A DNA stretch of 64,000 nt, taken from contig NZ_JALIGC010000038.1 in the NCBI RefSeq assembly GCF_024764775.1, forward strand, positions 508,470 through 572,469, given 5' to 3'. The first letter of the stretch is position 1. Every line of letters begins with the position of its first letter. A program made the translations under genes and the position numbers. The DNA is from Scandinavium manionii. Lineage in GTDB: Bacteria > Pseudomonadota > Gammaproteobacteria > Enterobacterales > Enterobacteriaceae. The notes below the pieces were generated by a model. It worked only from the letters and a program-made list of their open reading frames with translations, was not told the origin of the DNA and ran no database searches. This document shows, piece after piece, positions 1 through 10,455 of the stretch.

Positions 1-388
1 AAATATCAGGCTTGCGGCGGTAATTAGGCTCTGGCATCAACCAGGCTTTACCCGGATGCACCGACGTGGAGCAGACAAACTGATCGCCCTGAGCGTAAAT
101 TAAATCTTCAACGTACAGCCGCCCGCGAACAATATTTAACATCTGCTTCTGATGTTCTGGCGAGCAAAGCGTGCCGGTGTAATGTTCGGCGGCATCTCTG
201 GCAAGATCGGCCTGGCGAATAACCTGTTCTGTTTTATTCAGGGCGATATGGGCGAATGTAGTAAGCTGGCTGTGGGTTTGAGACTCGGCTCTGAACTGCG
301 AAAACCAAAGCGCAAGCATCATCGGCAAGAGCACGACGATGATCACCTCCAAGCCCCTCTGCACGTTGCTTCGCGCACTCTGATTCAT
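1..388 (-). CDS. pdeC: PdeC (YjcC) c-di-GMP phosphodiesterase, N-terminal part
   Basis: This is the first 129 codons of a gene that runs off the left edge. The translation opens with MNQSARSNVQRGLEVIIVVL, a membrane segment at about residues 13-32, followed by a periplasmic CSS-type region containing CSPEHQK and a second cysteine in FVCSTS. These two cysteines are the redox-sensing pair of the CSS domain in E. coli PdeC. The EAL catalytic domain lies outside the window. ATG at 388 is preceded by AGG at about -9. Position next to yjcB/ssb/uvrA matches E. coli. Family members hydrolyse c-di-GMP at the inner membrane. The EAL domain is inferred from the family, not seen. Confidence 0.88.
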   Translation of the reverse strand, partial: MNQSARSNVQRGLEVIIVVLLPMMLALWFSQFRAESQTHSQLTTFAHIALNKTEQVIRQADLARDAAEHYTGTLCSPEHQKQMLNIVRGRLYVEDLIYAQGDQFVCSTSVHPGKAWLMPEPNYRRKPDI

Positions 389-690
389 ATTCAGCCTGAT
401 ATCCCTGCATTTAATGTGCCTGATACTCAGGCTGGACGCTTTCTGACAGGTGATAACGTTGCATGAATCATTCAACGTTAGCAACCGTCTTTTGACCTCA
501 AAAATCGAATATTGGGTTATGACGATAATATTTGTCCGTAAGGCAAACTAAAAGTTGTGCCAACGTTTTTATTAAGTCCACCATTTATTAAGCGACCGGT
601 GATATTGTTGTTTAAAAGGCCAACACAATGAAAGTAAGTAAAATCTAATAACAATAGCAGGCGACATAAAAACTGCCGCCTGTTGTAAGA
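389..690. other. Intergenic region between pdeC and the GGDEF gene
   Basis: This stretch of 302 bp is AT-rich and has no convincing gene. It should hold the pdeC promoter. Near its right end there is an inverted repeat CAGGCG/CGCCTG (658-663 and 677-682) with a 13-nt loop just past the stop of the GGDEF gene. It could stabilise or end that transcript, but there is no T-run, so it is not a clear intrinsic terminator. Confidence 0.4.
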
Positions 691-2163
691 TTAAGATGTT
701 AATGAAGTCACCACCGTTTTGCCGCGCCCGGTGCGTTTGGCATCATAAAGTGCGTTATCGACTAGCGTTAATAGCACCGCACGTTCGGTATTATTTTCAC
801 GGACCCCCATCACACCTGCGCTAAAGGACATCACCACTGAGGCATCACCAACCGCAAAAGGCATAGAGCGCAGTTGCGCACGCAGCCGGTCGGTAAACGC
901 AACCGCTTCGCCGGTTTCAGCAAACGGTAGCAGGAGCAGAAACTCTTCCCCGCCTAACCGCCCCAGCCTTGTCTGACCCTCGCACTGTTCGCGGATGCGC
1001 TGGCAGAAGTAGACCAGCGCATCATCACCCGCCACATGCCCCCAGCGGTCGTTAATTTGTTTGAAGTGGTCGAGATCAATCATAACCATCACAAAGTGCG
1101 TATCGTTTTGTTCTGAATGACAATTATCGAGGCTTTGCTGTAAATGGCCGAGGATTGCCAACCGGTTATAACAGCAGGTCAGCGCGTCGGTAGTGGCCTG
1201 AAAAGCCAGCAGATTCTCCGCACGTTTGCGCTCGGTGATGTCCACCCCGATATTCATTATTTCACCGTCGGGTAACATGATATTTGACCACAGCGTGGCC
1301 AGCACCTCCCCGTCGCGTCGGTGCGGATACCATTCATGCATCTCAAGCATAGGAGAGTAGTTCACCGACTCACGCACCCCGCGACGCACTTCAGGATCGG
1401 GATAAAACAGCGCCAGCGGGTCCGGCTGACAATTTATTTCCTCCAGCGTCCAGCCGAATACCCGTTCGCATTCTCCGTTCCATAATATGCAGCGATTATG
1501 TTTATCAAAGGAATTCATTAATACCGGCGCCCGATCGAAAAGAATTCGATATTGATTAACGATATTTTTCAATTCAACGGCGGTGCGCTCGCGGGTTATT
1601 AATTCGGTCATCGCGTCATGCAGTTTTTCTGCGATTATCAGCGCTACGCTGCGTAATACCCCTGGTGCTAATAGAGGCTGGTCGAACGCGATGAAAATAA
1701 AAGCGCGAGCATCTTCCTGTACGGGGAATATTCGGCATAGCACGCCGCACTGTAATTCCTGCGCCAGCGGATGCGCATCAGGGTAAAGCAACCGACCCAC
1801 GTTACGATGCCAACACTTCACTCGCCAGGGGGCCTGCTGCAGGCGCAACGCCGCCAGTAAGTGTCGGGCGCTTTCCTCGGCATACAGCGAGTCGCCCAGC
1901 ACTTCTATATGCTGCACGTCCTCGCTTTCCAGCATTATCCAGGAAAGACGCGCGTCAAACACCTCATGAATGAGCTGCAAGACATCGGTCAACGTGCGAT
2001 GTGCGGACAAACCGGGCATCAGTTTGGCCAGACGATGCAGGCAAAGCTCTGCATCGTTAATTGCTGTATGTAATCGCTCTTTTTTCATTTTTTCAATCAC
2101 AGGTTCGTTGAGGACAAAAACCCGCAATGAATGAATCAGATACTGATTTACATGATTAAGCAC
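691..2163 (-). CDS. Diguanylate cyclase with GAF-like, PAS and GGDEF domains
   Basis: The protein is predicted to make c-di-GMP from two GTP. An N-terminal GAF-like sensor region covers about residues 35-190, a PAS domain about 203-315, and a GGDEF domain about 322-487 with intact GGEEF signature at 404-408. The inhibitory I-site RxxD is absent (EGQT at that position). No membrane segment is evident, so it is probably cytosolic. The longest frame begins with GTG at 2163 directly after a stop codon and with no clear ribosome binding site; ATG at 2088 (MKKERL) is a good alternative start. The gene sits beside pdeC, an opposing enzyme, in a place where E. coli has nothing comparable. Catalytic class is well supported; the input signal is unknown. 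Confidence 0.88.
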   Translation of the reverse strand: MLNHVNQYLIHSLRVFVLNEPVIEKMKKERLHTAINDAELCLHRLAKLMPGLSAHRTLTDVLQLIHEVFDARLSWIMLESEDVQHIEVLGDSLYAEESARHLLAALRLQQAPWRVKCWHRNVGRLLYPDAHPLAQELQCGVLCRIFPVQEDARAFIFIAFDQPLLAPGVLRSVALIIAEKLHDAMTELITRERTAVELKNIVNQYRILFDRAPVLMNSFDKHNRCILWNGECERVFGWTLEEINCQPDPLALFYPDPEVRRGVRESVNYSPMLEMHEWYPHRRDGEVLATLWSNIMLPDGEIMNIGVDITERKRAENLLAFQATTDALTCCYNRLAILGHLQQSLDNCHSEQNDTHFVMVMIDLDHFKQINDRWGHVAGDDALVYFCQRIREQCEGQTRLGRLGGEEFLLLLPFAETGEAVAFTDRLRAQLRSMPFAVGDASVVMSFSAGVMGVRENNTERAVLLTLVDNALYDAKRTGRGKTVVTSLTS

Positions 2164-2492
2164 AGGTTAATCATAAAGGTGTACGTTCTAAGTAACAAAA
2201 CACACTGTGTTGTCTTAAAAAAATTACAAATATCAAAATAGCCAATAAAATCAATAGCTGATTAATTGATCGCAAGTAAATTTATTTGTCCAGAAAGCAT
2301 ATGTCATGTAATTTATAATGTAAATATTGTATAAGTACTAAACTATCGTGCCCGTTTTCTATCTTACTGAAATATCTGAAATCCCCGCCAAAGACCGCGA
2401 AGAATATATTCTCCATATCAATGCATCATCCTTACACCGCGATTTTTATGTATGTAAAATTTCACCATACCAGTGGCGAATAAAACAGCGAA

Positions 2493-2508
2493 TGTGATAT
2501 AGTTCACA
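2493..2508. promoter_or_regulatory. CRP binding site (perfect core)
   Basis: TGTGA-TATAGT-TCACA matches the CRP consensus TGTGA-N6-TCACA at every core position. It is 125 bp upstream of yjcB and also upstream of the divergent GGDEF gene, so either or both could be controlled. Binding is inferred from sequence only. Confidence 0.7.
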
Positions 2509-2515
2509 CAATCTC

Positions 2516-2539
2516 ATGAAACACAAAACAGTGTTTCAT
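2516..2539. promoter_or_regulatory. Perfect inverted repeat, candidate operator
   Basis: ATGAAACAC and GTGTTTCAT form perfect 9-bp arms separated by six bases (AAAACA), starting 8 bp after the CRP site. No T-run follows, so a terminator is unlikely. The arrangement suggests a dimeric repressor or activator site. No factor can be named from the sequence. Confidence 0.45.
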
Positions 2540-2632
2540 TACATTGGTCGATGCCTGACGATAGCCAGAGTGTGATGCCCCTGATGAGCAACGCCGCGCT
2601 ATCCCTGGCTCCGTTTTCAGAGGGTACGTTTC

Positions 2633-2920
2633 ATGATGTCTGTCACCACCGGCGTTGTTCTCCTTCGCTGGCCACTCACGAGCGCTGTGCTGATGTTTCT
2701 GGCGAGCACGTTAAAAATTCAGTTTCGTAAATCCGATTATGCCGGGCTGGCGGTTATTTGCAGCCTCTTTGGCGTTGCGGCCTCCTGTTGGTTCGCCACG
2801 GGTTTACTGGGGATTACGCTGGTCGACCTGACGCTGGTCTGGAACAATATCAAAGACGTGATGATGGAAGTCATGAGCCAGACCCCGACCCCATCAGAAT
2901 GGCCGATGGTCGTGACCTGA
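2633..2920 (+). CDS. yjcB: YjcB family inner membrane protein
   Basis: A 95-residue protein that aligns along its length with E. coli YjcB (93 aa), for example TTGVVLLRW near the N-terminus and WPMVVT at the C-terminus. Two hydrophobic segments (about residues 8-25 and 40-64) suggest an inner membrane protein. The ATG at 2633 gives the same N-terminal length as E. coli; GAGGG lies upstream. Function is unknown in the family. It faces ssb and shares the bidirectional terminator that follows. Confidence 0.85.
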   Translation: MMSVTTGVVLLRWPLTSAVLMFLASTLKIQFRKSDYAGLAVICSLFGVAASCWFATGLLGITLVDLTLVWNNIKDVMMEVMSQTPTPSEWPMVVT

Positions 2921-2951
2921 TTTCAGCGACTCCGCCTGAGTTCGCAGAATA

Positions 2952-2985
2952 AAAAAAGCGCCTCCTTTGCGGGAAGCGCTTTTTT
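2952..2985. terminator. Bidirectional terminator between yjcB and ssb
   Basis: AAGCGC and GCGCTT arms around an internal imperfect stem, with an A-run on the left and a T-run on the right, give an intrinsic terminator in both directions for the converging yjcB and ssb genes. Confidence 0.8.
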
Positions 2986-3022
2986 AATGCGTGACGTTTC
3001 TGTCAGACAATATGCCTCGTTA

Positions 3023-3559
3023 TCAGAACGGGATATCGTCGTCGAAATCCATCGGCGGTTCGTTAGACGGTGCCGGTGCAGCGGCTGGCTGCTGCTGCGG
3101 ACGAGACTGCGCACCGCCACTGAACTGATTGCCGCCGCCCTGTGGCTGCTGTGGTTGACCCCAGCTTCCACCCTGCTGCTGACCACCACCTGCTGGTGCG
3201 CCGCCGCCCTGACGACCGCCAAGCATCTGCATGGTGCCGCCCACGTTAACAACCACTTCAGTGGTGTATTTTTCAGCACCGCTCTGATCGGTCCATTTGC
3301 GGGTACGCAGCTGACCTTCGATGTAGACCTGAGAACCTTTACGCAGATACTCACCGGCTACTTCTGCCAGTTTGCCGAACAGCACTACGCGGTGCCATTC
3401 AGTCTGCTCTTTCATTTCGCCGGTCGCTTTATCACGCCAGGATTCAGAAGTAGCCAGCGTAATGTTGGCAACTGCACCACCACTCGGCATGTAGCGTACT
3501 TCCGGGTCCTGACCCAGATTACCGACGAGAATCACCTTGTTTACGCCTCTGCTGGCCAT
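3023..3559 (-). CDS. ssb: Single-stranded DNA-binding protein SSB
   Basis: This 178-residue protein has the same length as E. coli SSB. It begins MASRGVNKVILVGNLGQDPE, has the OB fold at about residues 1-110, a Gly/Gln/Pro-rich flexible linker (about 113-168), and the conserved acidic tip DFDDDIPF that recruits replication and repair proteins. It works as a tetramer on single-stranded DNA in replication, recombination and repair. It diverges from uvrA, with the SOS box in between, as in E. coli. Confidence 0.98.
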   Translation of the reverse strand: MASRGVNKVILVGNLGQDPEVRYMPSGGAVANITLATSESWRDKATGEMKEQTEWHRVVLFGKLAEVAGEYLRKGSQVYIEGQLRTRKWTDQSGAEKYTTEVVVNVGGTMQMLGGRQGGGAPAGGGQQQGGSWGQPQQPQGGGNQFSGGAQSRPQQQPAAAPAPSNEPPMDFDDDIPF

Positions 3560-3705
3560 GATCGTGTCTCCTGAAGATATTTCTTAATAGTGTAAACGGG
3601 GGATTGTAGCATTACAAAGTGTCGTTTTGATAGTTTGCGAGCCGTATTCCAGGATTCCGTTGTGGACTATTGTTGTTGCAGCGAAGCGCTGAAGCACGAT
3701 TCCAG

Positions 3706-3725
3706 TACTGTATATTCATTCAGGT
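3706..3725. promoter_or_regulatory. LexA (SOS) box between ssb and uvrA
   Basis: The 20-bp site TACTGTATATTCATTCAGGT contains CTG-N10-CAG (3708-3723) with an AT-rich centre. It lies about 80 bp upstream of the uvrA start and is nearly identical to the known E. coli uvrA/ssb SOS box. uvrA is expected to be LexA-repressed; ssb may be affected weakly. Confidence 0.9.
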
Positions 3726-3806
3726 CAATCTGTGTCATAATTAGCCGTTTCCGCCGTTTGTCCTTCTAACAAACCAGGCATTCCGAGTCTCTACCGGGAA
3801 AGGTGA

Positions 3807-6629
<2,823 letters not shown>

Positions 6630-6983
6630 TCACTCTGAAAGATGCTGCCTGACCTGGTCAGGCAGCATGCCCATTGCTTGTTGATAAGACGCATCAACCA
6701 GATAATAAATCTGCGAATCCGGCAGTGAACCATCGAGATACACCGTACTCCAGTGCGCTTTATTCAGATACTGGCTGGGACGCACATCGCTGTGCTGCTG
6801 ACGCAATAAATCTGCCAGCTCCGGACTGGTTTTGAGCGACGTCGCCGGACGGCCTTCTACCTCTTTCACCATCGCGAATAACACATCAGACACTTTAATC
6901 TGCGTGGCCTTCCAGTCGCTGTGAACGCTCTGTTCTGCGCCTGGCTTGTTCATGCAATATTGCAGCAACTCCGAAATGGTCAT
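6630..6983 (-). CDS. yjbR: YjbR/MmcQ family protein
   Basis: This 117-residue protein matches E. coli YjbR (118 aa) through most of its length, from MTISELLQYC to YYLVDASYQQA. The family has a CyaY-like/double-wing fold and may bind DNA, but its function is not established. The last codons encode a perfect 12-bp hairpin (see 6642-6668). In E. coli yjbQ follows between yjbR and aphA; here the 119-bp gap leaves no room for it, so yjbQ is missing. Confidence 0.9.
   Translation of the reverse strand: MTISELLQYCMNKPGAEQSVHSDWKATQIKVSDVLFAMVKEVEGRPATSLKTSPELADLLRQQHSDVRPSQYLNKAHWSTVYLDGSLPDSQIYYLVDASYQQAMGMLPDQVRQHLSE
6642..6668. repeat. Perfect 12-bp hairpin inside the 3' end of yjbR
   Basis: ATGCTGCCTGAC (6642-6653) and GTCAGGCAGCAT (6657-6668) pair perfectly around a 3-nt loop. 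It begins 13 nt after the uvrA stop codon, so it will form in uvrA mRNA, while on the other strand it lies in the last yjbR codons. No T-run follows. It may protect or end uvrA transcripts. Confidence 0.6.
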
Positions 6984-7063
6984 CTTGATTCCCCCTGAAG
7001 GAACGCGGAATGAGTCTTTTCTTAGTGTGCAACAAGTCGGCGGAAAGGGGAAACGGTTCTGAT

Positions 7064-7094
7064 TAAAAAAACGGCAACCTCTGGGGTTGCCGTT
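7064..7094 (-). terminator. Intrinsic terminator of aphA
   Basis: On the minus strand ACGGCAACC, a 5-nt loop and GGTTGCCGT are followed by seven T. It lies just after the aphA stop codon. Confidence 0.88.
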
Positions 7095-7102
7095 ATTTGC
7101 TG

Positions 7103-7819
7103 TCAGTACTCGGAGTTGACGATAACTTCTTCCCCGTACGCCCCGGCATTTGGCAACGGTTTGTAGGTGGAGTTTGACGCGCGTAATACGCGGATACCAC
7201 GCGCACCAATGTCATGGGCGGCGGTAATGTCATTGTCGGAATCACCGTAGAAGACTTTGATTTTCTTGTCTTTCAGCCACTGAACCTTGGTGTTTTGCCC
7301 AGCTTTGTCCCCGGCAAAAATAACCGGGTTCATGTTCGCAGCCGGGATCAGGAAATCATCCTGCAGCGTTTTGCTGACGGTTTCTGTTTTGGTCTGGCTG
7401 CGGCCAGTGACGAAATAGATACTGTCGCCGCGTTTGACGTGCATGGCAATCAACGCATGCGCCACTTCTTTCGGGATGCTGAAATCATCCCAGCCGTTGT
7501 TCATCTTTTCCCAGAATTCCGGGTTCTTCAGGTAGTCTTCACTGTCAGGGGAAAAGGTCTTTTTACCACGCCAGAAGCCCGGGCTTGAGAACAGCACGGT
7601 ATCATCAATATCAAATCCGACGGACATGGGAGCCCGGCCCAGCAGACTGTTTTCAATCTGCGCCACGGAAACCCAGTGAATCGGCGCCTGTTCGGCGAGT
7701 TTCGCGACATTTGTACCAATATAGAGCGGAGATGGCGACGACGCATGAGCGTCAACAACAGTGCTGTTTATCGTAAACAACAAGCAGATAGCGCTGAGCG
7801 CTAATGAAACCTTGCGCAT
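7103..7819 (-). CDS. aphA: Class B acid phosphatase / phosphotransferase AphA
   Basis: Periplasmic, magnesium-dependent, non-specific acid phosphatase of the HAD (DDDD) superfamily. Length 238 aa compares with 237 in E. coli. A signal peptide occupies about residues 1-25 (MRKVSLALSAICLLF... cleaved near VDAHA). HAD motifs are seen: FDIDDTVLF with nucleophile and acid/base aspartates, a TGRS motif, and YGDSDND. The ATG at 7819 is chosen because AGGGA precedes it and the protein then starts with the E. coli-like signal peptide; the frame is open 65 codons further upstream. Confidence 0.95.
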   Translation of the reverse strand: MRKVSLALSAICLLFTINSTVVDAHASSPSPLYIGTNVAKLAEQAPIHWVSVAQIENSLLGRAPMSVGFDIDDTVLFSSPGFWRGKKTFSPDSEDYLKNPEFWEKMNNGWDDFSIPKEVAHALIAMHVKRGDSIYFVTGRSQTKTETVSKTLQDDFLIPAANMNPVIFAGDKAGQNTKVQWLKDKKIKVFYGDSDNDITAAHDIGARGIRVLRASNSTYKPLPNAGAYGEEVIVNSEY

Positions 7820-7987
7820 ATTTATCCCTAAAAATCCGACTGTTATCGTTAAAAAGCGAATGGAAAGACAAAAAAGCATTCTGACCATAACTGCGAAAGG
7901 TAATGAAGGAAAGGAATATCTGGGAGGAATGTCATAGAAAAAGGTGATGATCACACTCACGAAAAAACTCGCCCAACAGGGTGAGAT

Positions 7988-8014
7988 TTGGCTCTCCCGC
8001 AACGAGAGAGCCAA
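7988..8014 (-). repeat. Stem-loop after tyrB
   Basis: TTGGCTCTC (7988-7996) and GAGAGCCAA (8006-8014) form a perfect 9-bp stem 14 bp past the tyrB stop. There is no good T-run on the minus strand, so it is either a weak terminator or an mRNA 3'-end stabiliser. Confidence 0.5.
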
Positions 8015-8028
8015 AAGTAAGTGGGTAC

Positions 8029-9222
8029 TTACATTACTGCGGAAAATGCCTGCGCCACGCGCTGCACGTTACGGGAATTAAGGCCCGCCACGCACATACG
8101 GCCGCTGGCGATCAGGTATACGCCAAACTCTTCGCGCAAACGCTCAACCTGAGCGGCGCTCAGCCCTGTATAGCTGAACATGCCGCGTTGTTGCAGCAGG
8201 TAGTCAAAATTACCGTCCGGCATCTCCTGCTTCAGCACGTTGACCAGCGCCTGACGCATCTCCAGGATACGGGTACGCATGGCTTCAACTTCGGCCAGCC
8301 ACGAAGCTTTCAGCTCAGCGCTGTTCAGCACGGCCGACACCACCTGCGCACCGAAATTCGGTGGGCTGGAGTAGTTACGGCGTACGGTCGCTTTCAGCTG
8401 GCCCAGCACGCGCCCTGCGGTTTCGCTGTCTTCACAGACTACGGACAGGCCACCAACGCGCTCGCCGTACAGCGAGAAAATCTTGGAAAATGAGTTGCTG
8501 ACCAGCACCGGCAAGCCCGCACTCGCAATAGTGCGGATAGCGTACGCATCTTCTTCCATGCCAGCGCCAAAGCCCTGATAGGCGATGTCGAGGAACGGGA
8601 TCAGGTTTCGTGCTTTCAGCACTTCCGTTACTGCATCCCACTGGGCGTTGGTGAGGTCAGCTCCGGTTGGGTTGTGGCAGCACGGATGCAGCAGCACGAT
8701 GTCTTTTTCAGGCAGCGAATTCAGTTTTTCGAGCAGCGCCTCGAAACGCACGCCGTTGGTCTGATTATCAAACCAAGGGTAAGTACTTACTTCGAAGCCA
8801 GCCCCTTCAAATATGGCGATGTGGTTTTCCCAGGTCGGGTCACTGACCCACACCTTTGAAGCCGGGAAGTAGTATTTCAGGAAATCGGCACCGACTTTCA
8901 GCGCACCTGAACCGCCCAGCGTCTGGATGGTCGCCACGCGTTTTTGTTGCAGAACCGGATGGTCAGCCCCAAACAGCAGCGGCGCAATCCCGTTACGGTA
9001 AGCGTTTAACCCTTCCATCGGCAAGTACACCGACGCACCGTGCGGCTGCGCATTCAGCTGCACTTCGGCTTCGGCAACCGCTTGTAATTGCGGGATAATC
9101 CCATCTTCGTTGTAATAAAGGCCGATGCTGAGATTCACTTTGTCACTACGGGGATCTTCTTTGAATTTTTCCATCAGCGAAAGGATGGGATCGCCAGCGT
9201 AGGCGTCAACGTTCTGAAACAC
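8029..9222 (-). CDS. tyrB: Aromatic-amino-acid aminotransferase TyrB
   Basis: PLP-dependent class I aminotransferase that makes tyrosine and phenylalanine (and can act on aspartate and leucine) with glutamate as donor. The 397-residue length equals E. coli TyrB. PLP-binding lysine is seen at about 247 in SNSFSKIFSLYGER, with the PLP-contacting HPCCHNPTG and DIAYQGF motifs upstream. It lies downstream of alr on the same strand, separated by 137 bp that contain a hairpin repeat. Confidence 0.96.
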   Translation of the reverse strand: MFQNVDAYAGDPILSLMEKFKEDPRSDKVNLSIGLYYNEDGIIPQLQAVAEAEVQLNAQPHGASVYLPMEGLNAYRNGIAPLLFGADHPVLQQKRVATIQTLGGSGALKVGADFLKYYFPASKVWVSDPTWENHIAIFEGAGFEVSTYPWFDNQTNGVRFEALLEKLNSLPEKDIVLLHPCCHNPTGADLTNAQWDAVTEVLKARNLIPFLDIAYQGFGAGMEEDAYAIRTIASAGLPVLVSNSFSKIFSLYGERVGGLSVVCEDSETAGRVLGQLKATVRRNYSSPPNFGAQVVSAVLNSAELKASWLAEVEAMRTRILEMRQALVNVLKQEMPDGNFDYLLQQRGMFSYTGLSAAQVERLREEFGVYLIASGRMCVAGLNSRNVQRVAQAFSAVM

Positions 9223-9320
9223 GCGATGATTCTCCAGATGTCATACAGGGCAGGGATAAACACAATAAACCGGATACGTGGGAAGATCGAGGGGATGTTA
9301 AGGGAAAGCAAACAGAGGCG

Positions 9321-9349
9321 TTCACCCTCCCCACAGCGAAGAGGGTGAA
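9321..9349. repeat. Short palindromic repeat between alr and tyrB
   Basis: TTCACCCTC (9321-9329) and GAGGGTGAA (9341-9349) form perfect 9-bp arms with an 11-nt loop directly after the alr stop. It resembles other CCCTC/GAGGG hairpins in this window (29674-29698, 37559-37596, 43391-43459, 59494-59519) and looks like one member of a dispersed family. Confidence 0.55.
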
Positions 9350-9359
9350 ATCAGGCATT

Positions 9360-10439
9360 TCAGTCGAGGTATTTCATCGCAACCCGTGAAGTCAGGCGCG
9401 TGATAAGTTCGTAAGCACTCACTTTTGTTATTTCAGCAATGCGCTCAACCGGCAGCCCTTCGCCCCACAAAATGACCGGATCACCGGCTTTATCGGTGGA
9501 TTCAGGGCCCAAATCGATGCAAATCATGTCCATCGCCACGCGACCGACAATCTTAACTTCCCGACCGTTCACCAGCACCGGCGTTCCGGATGGCGCGGCG
9601 CGCGGATAACCGTCACCGTAACCCATGGCAACCACCCCGAGCCGGGTATCGCGCTCGCTCGACCAGGTACCGCCGTAGCCCACCGGTTCACCCGCTTTGT
9701 GCTCGCGCACGGCAATCAGGTTAGACGTCAGCGACATCACCGGTTTGAAGCCGAATTCGTCGGCCCAGGGTTTGTTCTCGAGTGGCGATACGCCGTACAG
9801 GATGATCCCCGGACGCACCCAGTCAAAATGCGACTGTGGCCACAGCAGAATCCCACCGGACGCGGCAATTGACCGCTGCCCCGGCTTGCCTTCGGTGAAG
9901 GTCAGAAAAATATCGAGCTGTTTTTCGGTCGCACCGCATTCTGGCTCGTCCGCACGGGCAAAGTGGCTGACCACATTCACCGGCTGGCGCACATTTTTGC
10001 ACTGGCTCAGACGCTGATAAAACGAATTCGCTTCTTCCGGGCGCACGCCCAGGCGGTGCATACCGGTATCCAGCTTCATCCAGACGGTGACCGGCTCAGG
10101 CAAATCAGCCTGCTCCAGCGCTTCCAGCTGTTCGGGATTGTGCACCGCTGTGTGGAAACCCTGAGCAGAAATCAGCGGCAGATCGCTGGCATTGAAAAAA
10201 CCTTCCAGCAGCAGAACTGGCTGGGTAATGCCGCCCTCGCGCAGGTGCAGGGCCTCTTCCAGGCGGGCGACGCCAAAGGCATCGGCGTCGGGGAGCGTTC
10301 GCGCGGTCTCCAGAAGACCGTGTCCGTAAGCGTTCGCTTTCACGACCGCAACGAGCTTACTGGCAGGCGCCAGTTCGCGCAGGCGTTGCAGATTGTGTCG
10401 CAGAGCGCGGCGGTTAATCACAACAGTTGCCGCTTGCAT
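9360..10439 (-). CDS. alr: Biosynthetic alanine racemase
   Basis: Interconverts L- and D-alanine with PLP, supplying D-alanine for peptidoglycan. The 359-residue protein matches E. coli Alr. PLP lysine is Lys34 in VVKANAYGHG; the second catalytic residue, tyrosine, lies in PVGYGGTW in the C-terminal domain. It starts 16 bp after the dnaB stop, as in E. coli, so dnaB and alr are probably co-transcribed. Confidence 0.96.
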   Translation of the reverse strand: MQAATVVINRRALRHNLQRLRELAPASKLVAVVKANAYGHGLLETARTLPDADAFGVARLEEALHLREGGITQPVLLLEGFFNASDLPLISAQGFHTAVHNPEQLEALEQADLPEPVTVWMKLDTGMHRLGVRPEEANSFYQRLSQCKNVRQPVNVVSHFARADEPECGATEKQLDIFLTFTEGKPGQRSIAASGGILLWPQSHFDWVRPGIILYGVSPLENKPWADEFGFKPVMSLTSNLIAVREHKAGEPVGYGGTWSSERDTRLGVVAMGYGDGYPRAAPSGTPVLVNGREVKIVGRVAMDMICIDLGPESTDKAGDPVILWGEGLPVERIAEITKVSAYELITRLTSRVAMKYLD

Positions 10440-10455
10440 GTGAATTCCTTAGATA

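Larger units (their letters stand above)
2164..2632. other. Long AT-rich intergenic region upstream of yjcB
   Basis: This gap of 469 bp lies between divergently transcribed genes. Its left half is strongly AT-rich. The right half holds a perfect CRP consensus (2493-2508) and a perfect 9-bp inverted repeat (2516-2539). A 49-codon frame from GTG at 2348 to TGA at 2495-2497 is open but has no ribosome binding site and is not called as a gene. Confidence 0.5.

Noticed and set aside
152..466. 104-codon plus-strand frame at the left edge
   Set aside because: It lies over the 5' end of pdeC on the other strand, whose signal/CSS region is recognisable.
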